Shown: positions 33,351-42,437 of the stretch, piece by piece | Layout of the letters: each line of letters starts with the position of its first letter | How positions within the stretch are numbered: the first letter of the stretch is position 1 | Assembly (NCBI RefSeq): GCF_001598555.1 | Contig: NZ_BCZE01000022.1 | Coordinates: forward strand, 1 to 64,000 | Reading direction: 5' to 3' | DNA length: 64,000 bases | DNA from: Novosphingobium rosa NBRC 15208 | Lineage (GTDB): Bacteria; Pseudomonadota; Alphaproteobacteria; Sphingomonadales; Sphingomonadaceae | Made by a program: the position numbers and the translations under genes | Notes under the pieces: generated by a model | Databases searched by the model: none | Told to the model about the DNA's origin: nothing | The model's input: the letters and a program-made list of their open reading frames with translations, nothing else

Positions 33351-34817
33351 GTGAAAAAATACCAGATGTTCATTGGCGGGGAATTTGTCGACGCCGCTGG
33401 CGGCGCAACCCTCGAGACACTGGAGCCTTGGTCAGGAAAGGCCTGGGCCAGCATTCCCCGTGGCGGAAGCGACGACGCTACACGCGCCGTTGAGGTCGCC
33501 CACGCGGCGCTGACGGGGCCTTGGGCGGGCCTGTCGGCTTCGGCCAGGGGAGCACTGTTGCGCAAACTCGCCGATCTTCTCGCTCACGCCGCTGGCGATC
33601 TCGCCGAGATTGAAGTGCGCGACAATGGCAAGCTGCTCACGGAGATGCGCGCCCAGACCGGATATCTCCCCGAGATCTACCATTACTTCGCGGGGTTGGC
33701 CGACAAGATTGAAGGGCGAGTCCCCCCGGTCGGCAGGCCAGGCGTTTTCGGGTATACCCGGCTCGAACCGGTCGGTGTCGTGCTTGCGATTACGCCCTGG
33801 AACTCCCCGCTGCTGCTGGCGGCGGCGAAAATCGCCCCGGCGCTCGCCGCGGGATGTACCGTCGTGCATAAGCCCTCTGAACACAGCTCGGCCTCCGCGC
33901 TTGAATTCGCCAGGCTGGTCAAGGAAGCTGGCTTTCCTGACGGCGTTTTCAATGTTGTAACCGGCCTCGGCAATGAGGTGGGCGCGTCATTGGTCGCCAA
34001 TCCAAAGGTGGCCCGCATCAGCTTCACAGGGGGTGGCGGAGCCGGCCGTGCGATCAATCAGATCGCCGCAGCGCGCTTTGCTCGTTGTGACCTCGAACTG
34101 GGCGGAAAGTCCCCCAACATCGTTTTCGACGATGCCGATCTTGAAGTGGCAGTCAACGGAGCGGTATCGGGGATTTTTGCCGCTTCGGGGCAGTCCTGCA
34201 TCGCCGGCTCTCGCCTGCTGGTCCAGGAAAGCATCCATGACGCTTTTGTCGAACGCCTTCTCAAGATCGCGGGCAACGCGGTGGTGGGGGAACCGATGGA
34301 GGCCGGTACGCAGATCGGCCCGGTGACGACGGCGGAACAGTTCAGCAAGGTCCTCGAGTATATCGACATCGCGAAAGGCGAGGGCGCTCAATGCGTCCTG
34401 GGTGGCGAAAAGCTTGATCGGCCGGGATGGTTCGTCAAGCCGACGATCTTTACCGGTGTCAACAATGGCATGCGCATCGCCCGCGAGGAGGTCTTTGGGC
34501 CAATCCTCTCGATCATCAAATTCAAGGATGAGGAAGATGCGCTCCGGATTGCCAATGACACCGACTTCGGATTGGCTGCTGGCGTGTGGACAAAGGACTT
34601 TGGCCGCGCTTTCCGCATGTCGGAGAAGCTTCAGGCCGGCACGGTCTGGGTCAACAGCTACCGCATGCTGAGCGTCACGATGCCGTTTGGTGGGATGAAG
34701 GACAGCGGTACGGGCCGCGAAAACGGTATCGACGCGATCATGGCGAACCTTGAAGCGAAGAGCGTCTTCCTCAATCACAGCGCGCCCGTCGCCAATCCAT
34801 TTGTCATGAAACTCTAG
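33351..34817 (+). CDS. Aldehyde dehydrogenase (second copy)
   Basis: A 488-residue ALDH starting at GTG 33351. Landmarks: LAITPWNSPLLLAAAKIAPAL, VVHKPSEHSSASALEF, SFTGGGGAGRAI, ELGGKSPNIVFDDADL and catalytic Cys in ASGQSCIAGSRLLVQ. It differs enough from the first ALDH that a separate substrate is likely. It is the last gene of the forward operon 29393-34817 and is followed by a strong terminator. Candidate vanillin-type or other aromatic aldehyde dehydrogenase. Confidence 0.88.
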   Translation: MKKYQMFIGGEFVDAAGGATLETLEPWSGKAWASIPRGGSDDATRAVEVAHAALTGPWAGLSASARGALLRKLADLLAHAAGDLAEIEVRDNGKLLTEMRAQTGYLPEIYHYFAGLADKIEGRVPPVGRPGVFGYTRLEPVGVVLAITPWNSPLLLAAAKIAPALAAGCTVVHKPSEHSSASALEFARLVKEAGFPDGVFNVVTGLGNEVGASLVANPKVARISFTGGGGAGRAINQIAAARFARCDLELGGKSPNIVFDDADLEVAVNGAVSGIFAASGQSCIAGSRLLVQESIHDAFVERLLKIAGNAVVGEPMEAGTQIGPVTTAEQFSKVLEYIDIAKGEGAQCVLGGEKLDRPGWFVKPTIFTGVNNGMRIAREEVFGPILSIIKFKDEEDALRIANDTDFGLAAGVWTKDFGRAFRMSEKLQAGTVWVNSYRMLSVTMPFGGMKDSGTGRENGIDAIMANLEAKSVFLNHSAPVANPFVMKL

Positions 34818-34868
34818 GCGGTCGCTTGGTGCCCGGCCAGCGAGGCCTGAAAAGCGCTGCGACGGAAG

Positions 34869-34901
34869 AAAAAAGGGGAGGACCAAGTCCTCCCCTTTTT
34901 T
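34869..34901 (+). terminator. Strong rho-independent terminator
   Basis: Perfect 15-bp arms (AAAAAAGGGGAGGAC and its complement) with a CAA loop end in six T. It follows the second ALDH by 52 bases and faces the reverse-strand hydrolase remnant, so it can stop transcription from both sides. Confidence 0.9.
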
Positions 34902-34965
34902 CAATTGGCTACATTCGGGCCAGAGCGCAGCTTGAGGGGGCCAACAGCGCCATCGGGCGAAAACG

Positions 34966-35671
34966 TCAGGAAGAGGGACGCGAAGCAGGGGGGACTGCGA
35001 GAAAGCGCCGCACAGCGGCAATGCAGTCTTCGGAAGGCCTTAGCAAGACATCCTCTTGGGTCGCGTTGACAGGCAACAGCGTTGCTGATGGCAAGAGGTC
35101 GGCCAGATTTACCTGATATTCCACGCTTGCAGGACCATCCCGCATGGGAGCCATGACCAGCGTTGGCGCCGAGACTTCAGCGAGCATTCCGTCGAGTTCG
35201 GCGCTCGATGCGTTGCCGCAGAACTGCAGCTTGCCTTCGCTTCGCGAGCGCTTCGGGGCAGGTGAAGGCAGGTGGTCGGGAGCGCCACAGATAACGATCG
35301 AGCGCACACGGTCCGGGAAAAGCGCGGCCGTTGCCAGAGCGTGTGATGCGGCGCTGCCGATGCCCATGAGATTGATTGAACCAATCCCGAACTCCCGCAG
35401 AAAGGCGACAAGATCATTGGCCATTGCTTCGAGCGTCTGCGTAAGAGGACGTTGGCTCCCGACCTGCGAGATTGACCGGAAACCCCCGGTGGATGATCCG
35501 GTGATCCCCCAGCCGATCCGACCATCGCTGCCAGGCGTCCACCGTGTCGGTGGGGCGATGCAGAATGAGGATGGACTCATCCTGGATGCGCGTCCTCGCG
35601 GAGACATGGATTTCGAACCAGGTCTTGTGCTGATCGCTTTCGATATAAGGCACGATCCGCGCCTCCCCCAT
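34966..35671 (-). pseudogene. Alpha/beta-hydrolase gene with a frameshift
   Basis: The N-terminal half reads well from ATG 35671 (ARIVPYIESDQHKTWFEIHVS, DESILILHRPTDTVDAWQRW, IIHRGFPVNLAGREP) and then meets a stop at 35414. The C-terminal half continues in another frame (QRPLTQTLEAMANDLVAFLREF, INLMGIGSAASHALATAALFPDRVRSIVICG, APTLVMAPM). The switch falls near 35455-35475. The nucleophile elbow reads GIGSA instead of GxSxG, so the serine position is not standard. Either an inactivated gene or a sequencing error. Confidence 0.65.
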
Positions 35672-35765
35672 TTTCTAATGTTTCGAGCCGTTGGAAAGGC
35701 CCGTCGTTCAGCAATATCAGCCGAACCAACTGGCAGATGCACCCGCTGGTTCGGCCCGGATCAGC

Positions 35766-36983
35766 TCAGACGAGAGCTCCTTCATCCTGCAGCTGCTTGA
35801 TCTCGGCAGTAGTAAGACCGGCACGCGTGCTGAAGACTTCGTCATTGTGTTCGCCCAGCAACGGAGCGGCAAAGCGGGGCCCTACTGCCTGCGACGCAAA
35901 CTGGAATGGGGGACCGTTGTAGAGGCTGTCTCCCATTTCAGCGTGCTGCAAATAGCGCCAGTGGTCGCGGTGCCGCATTTGCGGATCATCATCCACCAGG
36001 TCGCGGGCATTCTGCACAACGCCTGCCGGAACACCTTTCTCCTGAAGTTTGCCCATAAGCTCATATCCATCCCAGAGCGCTGTCTTTCGGGCGATGAGGC
36101 TATCGATTTCCGGAATATCCATGGCACGCCTCTCGAGCGTGCCCCAGCGGGCATAAGCGCCCAATGCAGGCTCGAGGATCTGACACAGATCGCGCCATTG
36201 CTGATCGCTGGAAATACTGATCGCGATCCAGCGGTCTTCCCCGGATGTGGGATACACGCCGCGAGGCGCATAACCCGCCAGAGCGTTCCCTGTGCGCCCG
36301 ATCACTCGCTTGTTCGCCGAATATTCCATCACCGGAGTGGGGATAAGGCTGAGCATGGGTTCAGTCTGGGCCATGTCGATCTTTTGACCCATCCCGGTAC
36401 GCCGCTTGTGCCGGAGCGCACACATGATCGCGAAGGCCGCATGGCAAGGATTGGGTACGTGGTCAGGGTAATTGGTCCCTGTCCCGGTTGGGCCGCGCTC
36501 GGGATAGCCGCTGTAGCCGAGGAACCCGGTCAGGGCGGCGATTGTGATGCCGTAGCCGAGCATCGAGCGATCTGGTCCCTCGTCCCCGTTCATGGACATG
36601 CCGATGTAGATGAGGCCAGGGTTGATTTCGCTCAGCGCGTCGAAGCCGACGCCCAGCTTCTCCATCGTTCCGGGGCGGAAGTTGTTAGCGACGACGTCGC
36701 AGTCGCGGATCAGATTATGCGCGATCTCGACGCCGCGCGGATCCTTCATGTTGATCGTGATGCTGCGCTTCGAACTGTTGCGATCGGCAAAATAGCCGCT
36801 TCGGTTCACCCCTGCGATGCCGCCAGCATAGGGCGCTGCGAGCCTTAGGCTGTCGAGCGATTTCGAGCTCTCGACCTTGATGACATCCGCGCCCAGGTCA
36901 GCCAGCAGTTTCGTGGTGTAGGAGCCGGCGCCGATCCAGCAGAAGTCCACGATCTTGACGCCGGAAAGAGGTAGGTCAGTCAT
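35766..36983 (-). CDS. CaiB/BaiF class III CoA-transferase
   Basis: 405 residues from ATG 36983. Family features: LSGVKIVDFCWIGAGSYTTKLLADLGADVIKVES, GYFADRNSSKRSITINMKDPRG, VANNFRPGTMEKLGVGFDAL and the catalytic Asp region NYPDHVPNPCHAAFAIM. Such enzymes move CoA between carboxylic acids without ATP. It overlaps the next CoA-transferase gene by 8 bases, and the two may form a heteromer. The likely role is activation of a substrate acid for side-chain oxidation. Confidence 0.88.
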   Translation of the reverse strand: MTDLPLSGVKIVDFCWIGAGSYTTKLLADLGADVIKVESSKSLDSLRLAAPYAGGIAGVNRSGYFADRNSSKRSITINMKDPRGVEIAHNLIRDCDVVANNFRPGTMEKLGVGFDALSEINPGLIYIGMSMNGDEGPDRSMLGYGITIAALTGFLGYSGYPERGPTGTGTNYPDHVPNPCHAAFAIMCALRHKRRTGMGQKIDMAQTEPMLSLIPTPVMEYSANKRVIGRTGNALAGYAPRGVYPTSGEDRWIAISISSDQQWRDLCQILEPALGAYARWGTLERRAMDIPEIDSLIARKTALWDGYELMGKLQEKGVPAGVVQNARDLVDDDPQMRHRDHWRYLQHAEMGDSLYNGPPFQFASQAVGPRFAAPLLGEHNDEVFSTRAGLTTAEIKQLQDEGALV

Positions 36984-38157
36984 GGCTTTGAACGTCCTGC
37001 AAATCTGTGAGGTCAGCAAGATTGCCGTATTCACCCAGGCCGGGCGCGGCAGTGCGCAGAGCCCAGGGCGAGACGCTGAACTTGTAGGGAGCGCCCGGCA
37101 TAGCGACCGGACCGATCGCGCTGCCTGACGGGGCGGTGACGAAGTATTGGCGGTGCAGCAACTGCGGGTTGGTCAGCAGATCGACCGCCGTTGACATCGG
37201 GGCAATGGGGACACCCCATCGCTTCCCGCCCTGATAGAGCTGGTCCTTCGTCCGGGCCTTTGCGAAAGGGAGAAAGACCGCGCGGAAGGCTTCATCCGCG
37301 CCCGGCGCCAGATCGTTCCAATCCGGATCCGAAAAGAGCTCGCAGCCCGTCACCTCTTCGGAGGCCATCCATTTGGCAAAGCTGCCCCACATGGCTGTCT
37401 CGCCGATACCGCCAGCCAGCAGATAGACTTCGCCGTCGCTGCAAGGAAAAATCCCCGTGCCTGCGCGCGCACTTGAGGCGGAGCGCTTCCGCACCTTGCC
37501 TTCGAGCTGATATGTCTGCGCGGCATTTTCCAGAGCCATGACGATTGCCTCCTGGATGGAGACATCAATGATCTCGCCTTGACCGGTGGCCTCTGCCCGC
37601 AACACGGCGGCCAAGGAGGCAACTGCGGCGAACTGGTCGCCGGCGAGCAAGCCTTGCTCGCCAAAAGCCACGACAGGCGCGCTATCTGGGTAACCGGCCA
37701 TGGTCAGAAGACCACCCATCGCCATCAGAGTGAGATCGTCACCCTTGTATCCAGAATAAGGGCCACTTGTGCCGTATGGGGTGATGCGCGTGCAGACCAA
37801 TCCGGGGTTTGCGAGGCGCAGCGCCTCCAGATCAACATGGGCGGTCTGGGGATGGTCCGAGAGGATCAGGAGGTCAGCCCGAGACGCCGCAGTAAATAGG
37901 GCCTTTTGACCTTCCTCAGTCCCGAGGTCGGCCACCACACTGCGCTTATTGGCCGCAAAATAATTGAAGGGTAGGCTAGTGTCAGGCGACGGCTCGTTGG
38001 CCAGAAACGGCGCCTTGGCGCGCATCGGTGAGCCTTCAGCCGTTTCGACCAGCGTGACGGATGCGCCCATGTCGGCAAAGAGCTTGCCGCAATAAGCGCC
38101 GTAAAGGCCGGAGAGTTCGAGAACTCTCAGCCCTTCTAGTGCGATGGCCCCGCTCAC
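36976..38157 (-). CDS. CaiB/BaiF class III CoA-transferase (second subunit or paralog)
   Basis: 393 residues: LEGLRVLELSGLYGAYCGKLFADMGASVTLVE, FNYFAANKRSVVADLGTEEG, GLVCTRITPYGTSGPYSGYKGDDLTLMAMGGLL, and VAFGEQGLLAGDQFAAVASLAAVL. The Asp of GDQF sits near the expected catalytic position. The gene overlaps the acyl-CoA dehydrogenase gene by four bases (ATGA) and the other transferase by 8, so all three are translated together. Pairs of unequal CaiB proteins often work as heterodimers; that is inferred. Confidence 0.86.
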   Translation of the reverse strand: MSGAIALEGLRVLELSGLYGAYCGKLFADMGASVTLVETAEGSPMRAKAPFLANEPSPDTSLPFNYFAANKRSVVADLGTEEGQKALFTAASRADLLILSDHPQTAHVDLEALRLANPGLVCTRITPYGTSGPYSGYKGDDLTLMAMGGLLTMAGYPDSAPVVAFGEQGLLAGDQFAAVASLAAVLRAEATGQGEIIDVSIQEAIVMALENAAQTYQLEGKVRKRSASSARAGTGIFPCSDGEVYLLAGGIGETAMWGSFAKWMASEEVTGCELFSDPDWNDLAPGADEAFRAVFLPFAKARTKDQLYQGGKRWGVPIAPMSTAVDLLTNPQLLHRQYFVTAPSGSAIGPVAMPGAPYKFSVSPWALRTAAPGLGEYGNLADLTDLQDVQSHD

Positions 38158-39362
38158 AGTTCGAAGGGCCTTCCGTCGCGCAGGAGCTCGCGAGCGATCA
38201 TCCAGCGGTGGACCTCAGAGGGGCCCTCCACGATGCGGAGCACGCGGACCTCTCTGGCCATGAATTCGAGGGGCAGTTCCTTGCTGACTCCCATGCCGCC
38301 GAACATCTGAATTGCGCGGTCGATGACCCGGGTCGCCATTTCCGTTGCCTGGACTTTGACCATGGCCGCGCCGCGACGGATCTCGGCGCGCTTGGAGCCT
38401 TCCTGAACCTGGTCGAGCTGCCATGCGAGGCGGTAAGTGAGCAACTTGACCATCTCGATTTCCTGGAAGCTGTCGGCAATCCACCACTGGATGGTTTGGC
38501 GATCGGCGAGTGGAGCGCCGAAGGTAACCCGCGCCTTGGCCTGCTCGATCATCATATCGAGCGCGCGCTGGGCGTAGCCGAGGCACCAGCAGGCGGTCTC
38601 CATGCGGCGAATTCCGAGACGGTTCTGCAAGGGAGCAAACGCCTGCCCGACCTCGCCGAGAACCTGGTCGTCACTCACGGTCACATCGTCAAAATTGACC
38701 GAATAGGCATGAAAATTCCCGCCGATCACGGAAAATTCCTGTGGGACGGTCACGCCTGGCGTATCACGATCAATCAGGAACGCAGTCATCCCGCCACGCG
38801 TGCCCTTGGACTGATCTGTCGACGCGATGACGATCATGAAATCGGCGGTCCTTGCACCGCTGATCCACATCTTCTCGCCGTTGAGCACCCAGGAGTCGCC
38901 CTGCCGTACAGCCTTGAGGCGGATTCCGGCGGCATCCGAGCCAGCGCCTGCCTCAGTCAGGGCGAGACAGGATTTCTTTTCGCCGGAGGCATAAGGGAGG
39001 AGGTATCGTTCGATCTGGTTGCCCTTGCAGGACTCTGCCAGGAAATGGAGGTTCGGGCTGTCGGGCGGCAGTGTGAATGGGGTGATCGAGTAAAACATCT
39101 GCTCGGTCACGACGCATTTGATGAGCGCGCCCATGCCATGGCCGCCGAAGCGTTCGGGAACGTCGATGCCCCAGAGGCCAAGCTCCTTGGACCGCTCCTT
39201 GAGTTTGGCCTCGACCTCATGGGGAATAAGCGGATCGCCACCCATCCCGCGGGCCGCTTCGCGCTCAATGACCATCCGCTCGAGCGGTATCAATTCGTCG
39301 GCAACGAAGCGCGCGGTGAGTTCGCCGATCATCCTTGCTTCGTCAGGTAAAGTGAAGTCCAT
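38154..39362 (-). CDS. Acyl-CoA dehydrogenase
   Basis: 402 residues from ATG 39362. FAD-enzyme motifs: CLALTEAGAGSDAAGIRLKAV, WVLNGEKMWISGARTADFMIV, FGAPLADRQTIQWWIADSF, IQMFGGMGVSKELPLEFMAREVRVLRIVEGPSEVHRWMIAREL in successive segments. It introduces a double bond next to the CoA ester and passes electrons to ETF, whose genes lie at 51-55 kb. First gene of the ACAD/CoA-transferase operon and divergent from a GcvA-like LysR. Confidence 0.9.
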   Translation of the reverse strand: MDFTLPDEARMIGELTARFVADELIPLERMVIEREAARGMGGDPLIPHEVEAKLKERSKELGLWGIDVPERFGGHGMGALIKCVVTEQMFYSITPFTLPPDSPNLHFLAESCKGNQIERYLLPYASGEKKSCLALTEAGAGSDAAGIRLKAVRQGDSWVLNGEKMWISGARTADFMIVIASTDQSKGTRGGMTAFLIDRDTPGVTVPQEFSVIGGNFHAYSVNFDDVTVSDDQVLGEVGQAFAPLQNRLGIRRMETACWCLGYAQRALDMMIEQAKARVTFGAPLADRQTIQWWIADSFQEIEMVKLLTYRLAWQLDQVQEGSKRAEIRRGAAMVKVQATEMATRVIDRAIQMFGGMGVSKELPLEFMAREVRVLRIVEGPSEVHRWMIARELLRDGRPFEL

Positions 39363-39456
39363 GCCGTCCCAGCCTCTCTGCAGGTTCTGTCCGCTAATTT
39401 GCGGCAAGATTGGAGCGCACGGCCGCATCCTTCAATCGAAACACTTTCAGGGTAGT

Positions 39457-39469
39457 TGACTTTTAGTCA
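39457..39469. promoter_or_regulatory. Inverted repeat between ACAD and LysR genes
   Basis: TGACTTTTAGTCA (5-3-5) lies in the 195-base divergent region and is a candidate regulator-binding site. No further support than symmetry and position. Confidence 0.35.
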
Positions 39470-39557
39470 CAGGTTGCGCACCCTTTCCCCAGATACAAGG
39501 ACCCGCTCAAGGGCTTGAGTCGCTGAAAACAGGCGATTGTTGGAGAGGATTTTGGGT

Positions 39558-40514
39558 ATGCGCATTCCGCCGCTGACTGCCCTTCGAACGTTCGAATGCG
39601 CGGGCCGAAAGCTGAGCTTCACGCAAGCAGCTTCGGAATTGAGTGTAACCCCCGGTGCTGTAAGCCGTCAAATTCGCGTGCTCGAAGATTTTCTATCGGT
39701 TCAGTTGTTTCACCGTGCAAACCGCGAAGTGGGTCTTACGAAGGAAGGAAAGGAATATCTGTCCAGAATAACGGACGCCTTTTCTTTGATAAAATCGGCT
39801 ACAGATGATTTGATGGATGTTCCGGAGGGTGCGCCTCTTCGGGTTTCGACGTCTTCGACATTCACCTTGCGGTGGCTTATGCCGAGAATGAACTCATTCT
39901 ATTCGAGAAATCCTAAAAACAACCTTCAGTTAAGTATGAATCTTGCGGCGGTCGATTTCCAGCGCGACGATCTGGATGCCACGATCAAGCTGGGTCACGA
40001 AAACACGCCCCAATCCGTGGTGCGCAAGCTGTTCGATGCTGATCTGGTCGCGGTCTGCAGTCCTCGACTGCTTGAACGGCACGGGGAGCTCAAGGAGATC
40101 GGCGACCTCGCGAAGCTCACTCTGCTTCATTCCACGGCTCGGCCAGGCAATTGGAGTCTCTGGCTAAATGCGGCTGGTATGCCGAACTTTACCAACCGGA
40201 ACGTGATGTATTTCGAGAGTTCGAGTCTCGCCTACCAAGCTGCGGCAGAGGGTGTGGGCGTCGCCATTGCGCAACTGCCGCTGGTGCTGGACGATCTTGA
40301 ATCCGGGCATCTGGTCATGCCGTTTCCGATCGTTGCACCTGATGACGAGGTCTACAACCTGATCTGGCCGGATCGCTCACCCCGCAATCCCAGCTTCCGC
40401 CCATTCCGGGACTGGATGCTCGATGAGGCGCAAAAGACCACCGCGCGTGTTGCTGAGGTGATCGCTGCTATCCAGCAGCGCCGTCAGGGTGGGGGCTTTG
40501 CCAGAGTTGCATGA
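39558..40514 (+). CDS. LysR-family regulator (GcvA-like)
   Basis: 318 residues from ATG 39558. It opens with the GcvA-type signature MRIPPLTALRTFECAGRKLSFT, then AASELSVTPGAVSRQIRVLE. The effector domain includes LRVSTSSTFTLRWLMPRMNSF, ESSSLAYQAAAEGVGVAIAQLPLV and a GHLVMPF tail. Divergent from the ACAD/CoA-transferase operon and upstream of the long forward catabolic run. The first third is more A/T-rich than neighbours. An in-frame TTG at 39537 is a less likely start. Confidence 0.88.
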   Translation: MRIPPLTALRTFECAGRKLSFTQAASELSVTPGAVSRQIRVLEDFLSVQLFHRANREVGLTKEGKEYLSRITDAFSLIKSATDDLMDVPEGAPLRVSTSSTFTLRWLMPRMNSFYSRNPKNNLQLSMNLAAVDFQRDDLDATIKLGHENTPQSVVRKLFDADLVAVCSPRLLERHGELKEIGDLAKLTLLHSTARPGNWSLWLNAAGMPNFTNRNVMYFESSSLAYQAAAEGVGVAIAQLPLVLDDLESGHLVMPFPIVAPDDEVYNLIWPDRSPRNPSFRPFRDWMLDEAQKTTARVAEVIAAIQQRRQGGGFARVA

Positions 40515-40647
40515 TCTCGTGTGACTTGGACTCAATCGAAGTGCCCAATTGTCGTTTGAAGATCCGGCGCCCGGTACCGCACAGTCATTGAAAATCCACA
40601 GCGAACCCACCACCCGAGCGTGGCGTTCGATCGAGAGAGGTCAGATC

Positions 40648-41610
40648 ATGTCGTTGGCTGGTAAAATCGCCTTGGTGACGGGCGCGGGTAGGGGCTTGGG
40701 ACGCGAGCACGCACTGGCGCTGGCTCAGGCCGGAGCTACCGTGATCGTCAATGATCTGGGCGGATCGAACACTGGCGATGGGCACGATACCCGCCCCGCT
40801 CAAGACGTCGTCGCGGAGATCGAGGCCTCCGGTGGTCGAGCATTCGCGGATACGCGCAGTGTATCGGATTGGGGCGCAGCCCACGCGATGGTCGCGGATG
40901 CTGTCGAGCGCTTCGGCGACTTGGATATTCTCGTCAACAATGCCGGCATCAACCGCGCGGGCCTCCTGGGCGACATCACCGAGGCTGACTGGGATCTGGC
41001 ATCGGCGGTAAATTTTAAGGGCGTCACGGCGACGATGAATGCCGCTGCGGCGCACTGGCGGCGCTCTGGTCCCAAGGCGGGCCGCGCGATTATCAACACC
41101 GCGTCGCCAGCGGGTCTTCACCCGATGCCCTTTATCGCCCTCTACAGCGCGACCAAGGCCGCGGTTGCCTCTCTGACGGTCTCGGCGGCACAGGAGCTCG
41201 CGCCCCTTGGCGTGAAGGTGAACGGGCTGGCTCCGATGGCTCGCACCCGCATGCTCGATGGAGCTCCCCAGGAAATGATCGACATGATGGCTCCGCGGGA
41301 GGGCTTTGACCCCAACGCCCCGGAACATGTCGCGCAAGTGGTTGCTTTCCTCGCCAGCTCGCAATGCCCCTTCACGGGCAGGGTCTTCGGGGCCTGGGGC
41401 GGGGATCTCTTCTTGTTCGATGAGTGGGACGCTGCCCACCACGTCAGCAGCAACGGCAAGAAGTGGACAAGCGAGACGCTTGCTGCCGCAACTGCGTCCT
41501 TTCCGGTGCAGCAGCGTCGCTGGACTCTTTTCCCCGGTGGACGGATCGAGGGTGAGAACCCGCCCAGCGAGGCTTTGGCCGCGTTGAAAGGCGTCGTCGA
41601 GACCGTTTGA
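40648..41610 (+). CDS. Short-chain dehydrogenase/reductase (3-hydroxyacyl-CoA dehydrogenase-like)
   Basis: 320 residues from ATG 40648. Cofactor motif LVTGAGRGLGREHALALAQAGATVIVND, NNAGINRAGLLGDI, and active site NTASPAGL with YSATK. The NDLGG sequence with an acidic Asp favours NAD, and the extended C-terminus (about 60 residues beyond the core) resembles the dehydrogenase part of peroxisomal-type multifunctional enzymes that oxidise 3-hydroxyacyl-CoA. First gene of a long forward run; the next gene follows 41 bases downstream. Confidence 0.86.
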   Translation: MSLAGKIALVTGAGRGLGREHALALAQAGATVIVNDLGGSNTGDGHDTRPAQDVVAEIEASGGRAFADTRSVSDWGAAHAMVADAVERFGDLDILVNNAGINRAGLLGDITEADWDLASAVNFKGVTATMNAAAAHWRRSGPKAGRAIINTASPAGLHPMPFIALYSATKAAVASLTVSAAQELAPLGVKVNGLAPMARTRMLDGAPQEMIDMMAPREGFDPNAPEHVAQVVAFLASSQCPFTGRVFGAWGGDLFLFDEWDAAHHVSSNGKKWTSETLAAATASFPVQQRRWTLFPGGRIEGENPPSEALAALKGVVETV

Positions 41611-41651
41611 GTGACCGCGCGTGCGGCGAGGCTTGGGAAAGGGTTACCCCA

Positions 41652-42434
41652 ATGAGTGCCATTGAAATTCCTACCGCACCGCGTCGTCCGGGCGACGGCG
41701 TGCGTCTTTTCGCTTTCACGGTCGGTCACGTCCACATGCCTGTCTCCTATTTCATCGATGGTGAAGAGGGAGAGATCAGGGCCCCTGTGACCGCATTTTT
41801 GATCGATCATCCCAAGGGGGCTGTGCTTTTCGACACCGGGCTCGGGCAGCGCTTCGTTCGACCGAGGGGGACGGCGCGGGAGAGCTTCATCGATCTGGAG
41901 GCAGGCGAAACGATCGATGAAAAGCTCAGGGCAATTGGGGTGGAGCCGGCGGAGATCCGGTGGATCATCGTCTCGCATTTCCATACCGACCATGCCGGCG
42001 GGAACGCCTATTTCCCGAACGCCACAATCGTGACCCAGGAGGCAGAGTACGACTACGCCTTCAACAATGCGGGGGAAGATCCGATCTATGAGATCGCTGA
42101 ATACGATCTCGGGCAACCCTTTCTCAAGGTTCGCGGCGAACATGACCTGTTTGGGGACGGCACGATCATCATTTTCCCGACTCTCGGGCACACGCCTGGT
42201 CACCAGTCGGCCAAAATCCGCACTGATGGCGGCGATGTCGTTCTGACCGGCGATTGCTGCAGCCTCCAGCGGTCGCTCGACGAATTCAAATTGCCCGCAA
42301 GTTGCCACGATGCGGACCAGTTTCTGGCTTCCCTCAAGCATCTGGCCTCCCTCCGCGATCGCGGCGCGAAGGTTCTGCCGAGCCATGATCCGGTTTTCTG
42401 GGCTGACATGCCCTTATCAGTACCTCTGAGCTGA
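41652..42434 (+). CDS. Metallo-beta-lactamase-fold hydrolase, N-acyl homoserine lactonase family
   Basis: 260 residues from ATG 41652. Metal site: H109-x-H111-x-D113-H114 in VSHFHTDHAGGN, H184 in GHTPGHQSA, D201 in LTGDCCSL, and a late His in LPSHDPVF. Layout, length and the AVLFDTGLG motif fit the AttM/AiiB-like lactonase family, whose members open acyl-homoserine lactones or other lactones. In this catabolic context it may open a pathway lactone; action on the luxI signal is a second possibility. Confidence 0.82.
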   Translation: MSAIEIPTAPRRPGDGVRLFAFTVGHVHMPVSYFIDGEEGEIRAPVTAFLIDHPKGAVLFDTGLGQRFVRPRGTARESFIDLEAGETIDEKLRAIGVEPAEIRWIIVSHFHTDHAGGNAYFPNATIVTQEAEYDYAFNNAGEDPIYEIAEYDLGQPFLKVRGEHDLFGDGTIIIFPTLGHTPGHQSAKIRTDGGDVVLTGDCCSLQRSLDEFKLPASCHDADQFLASLKHLASLRDRGAKVLPSHDPVFWADMPLSVPLS

Positions 42435-42437
42435 CGT

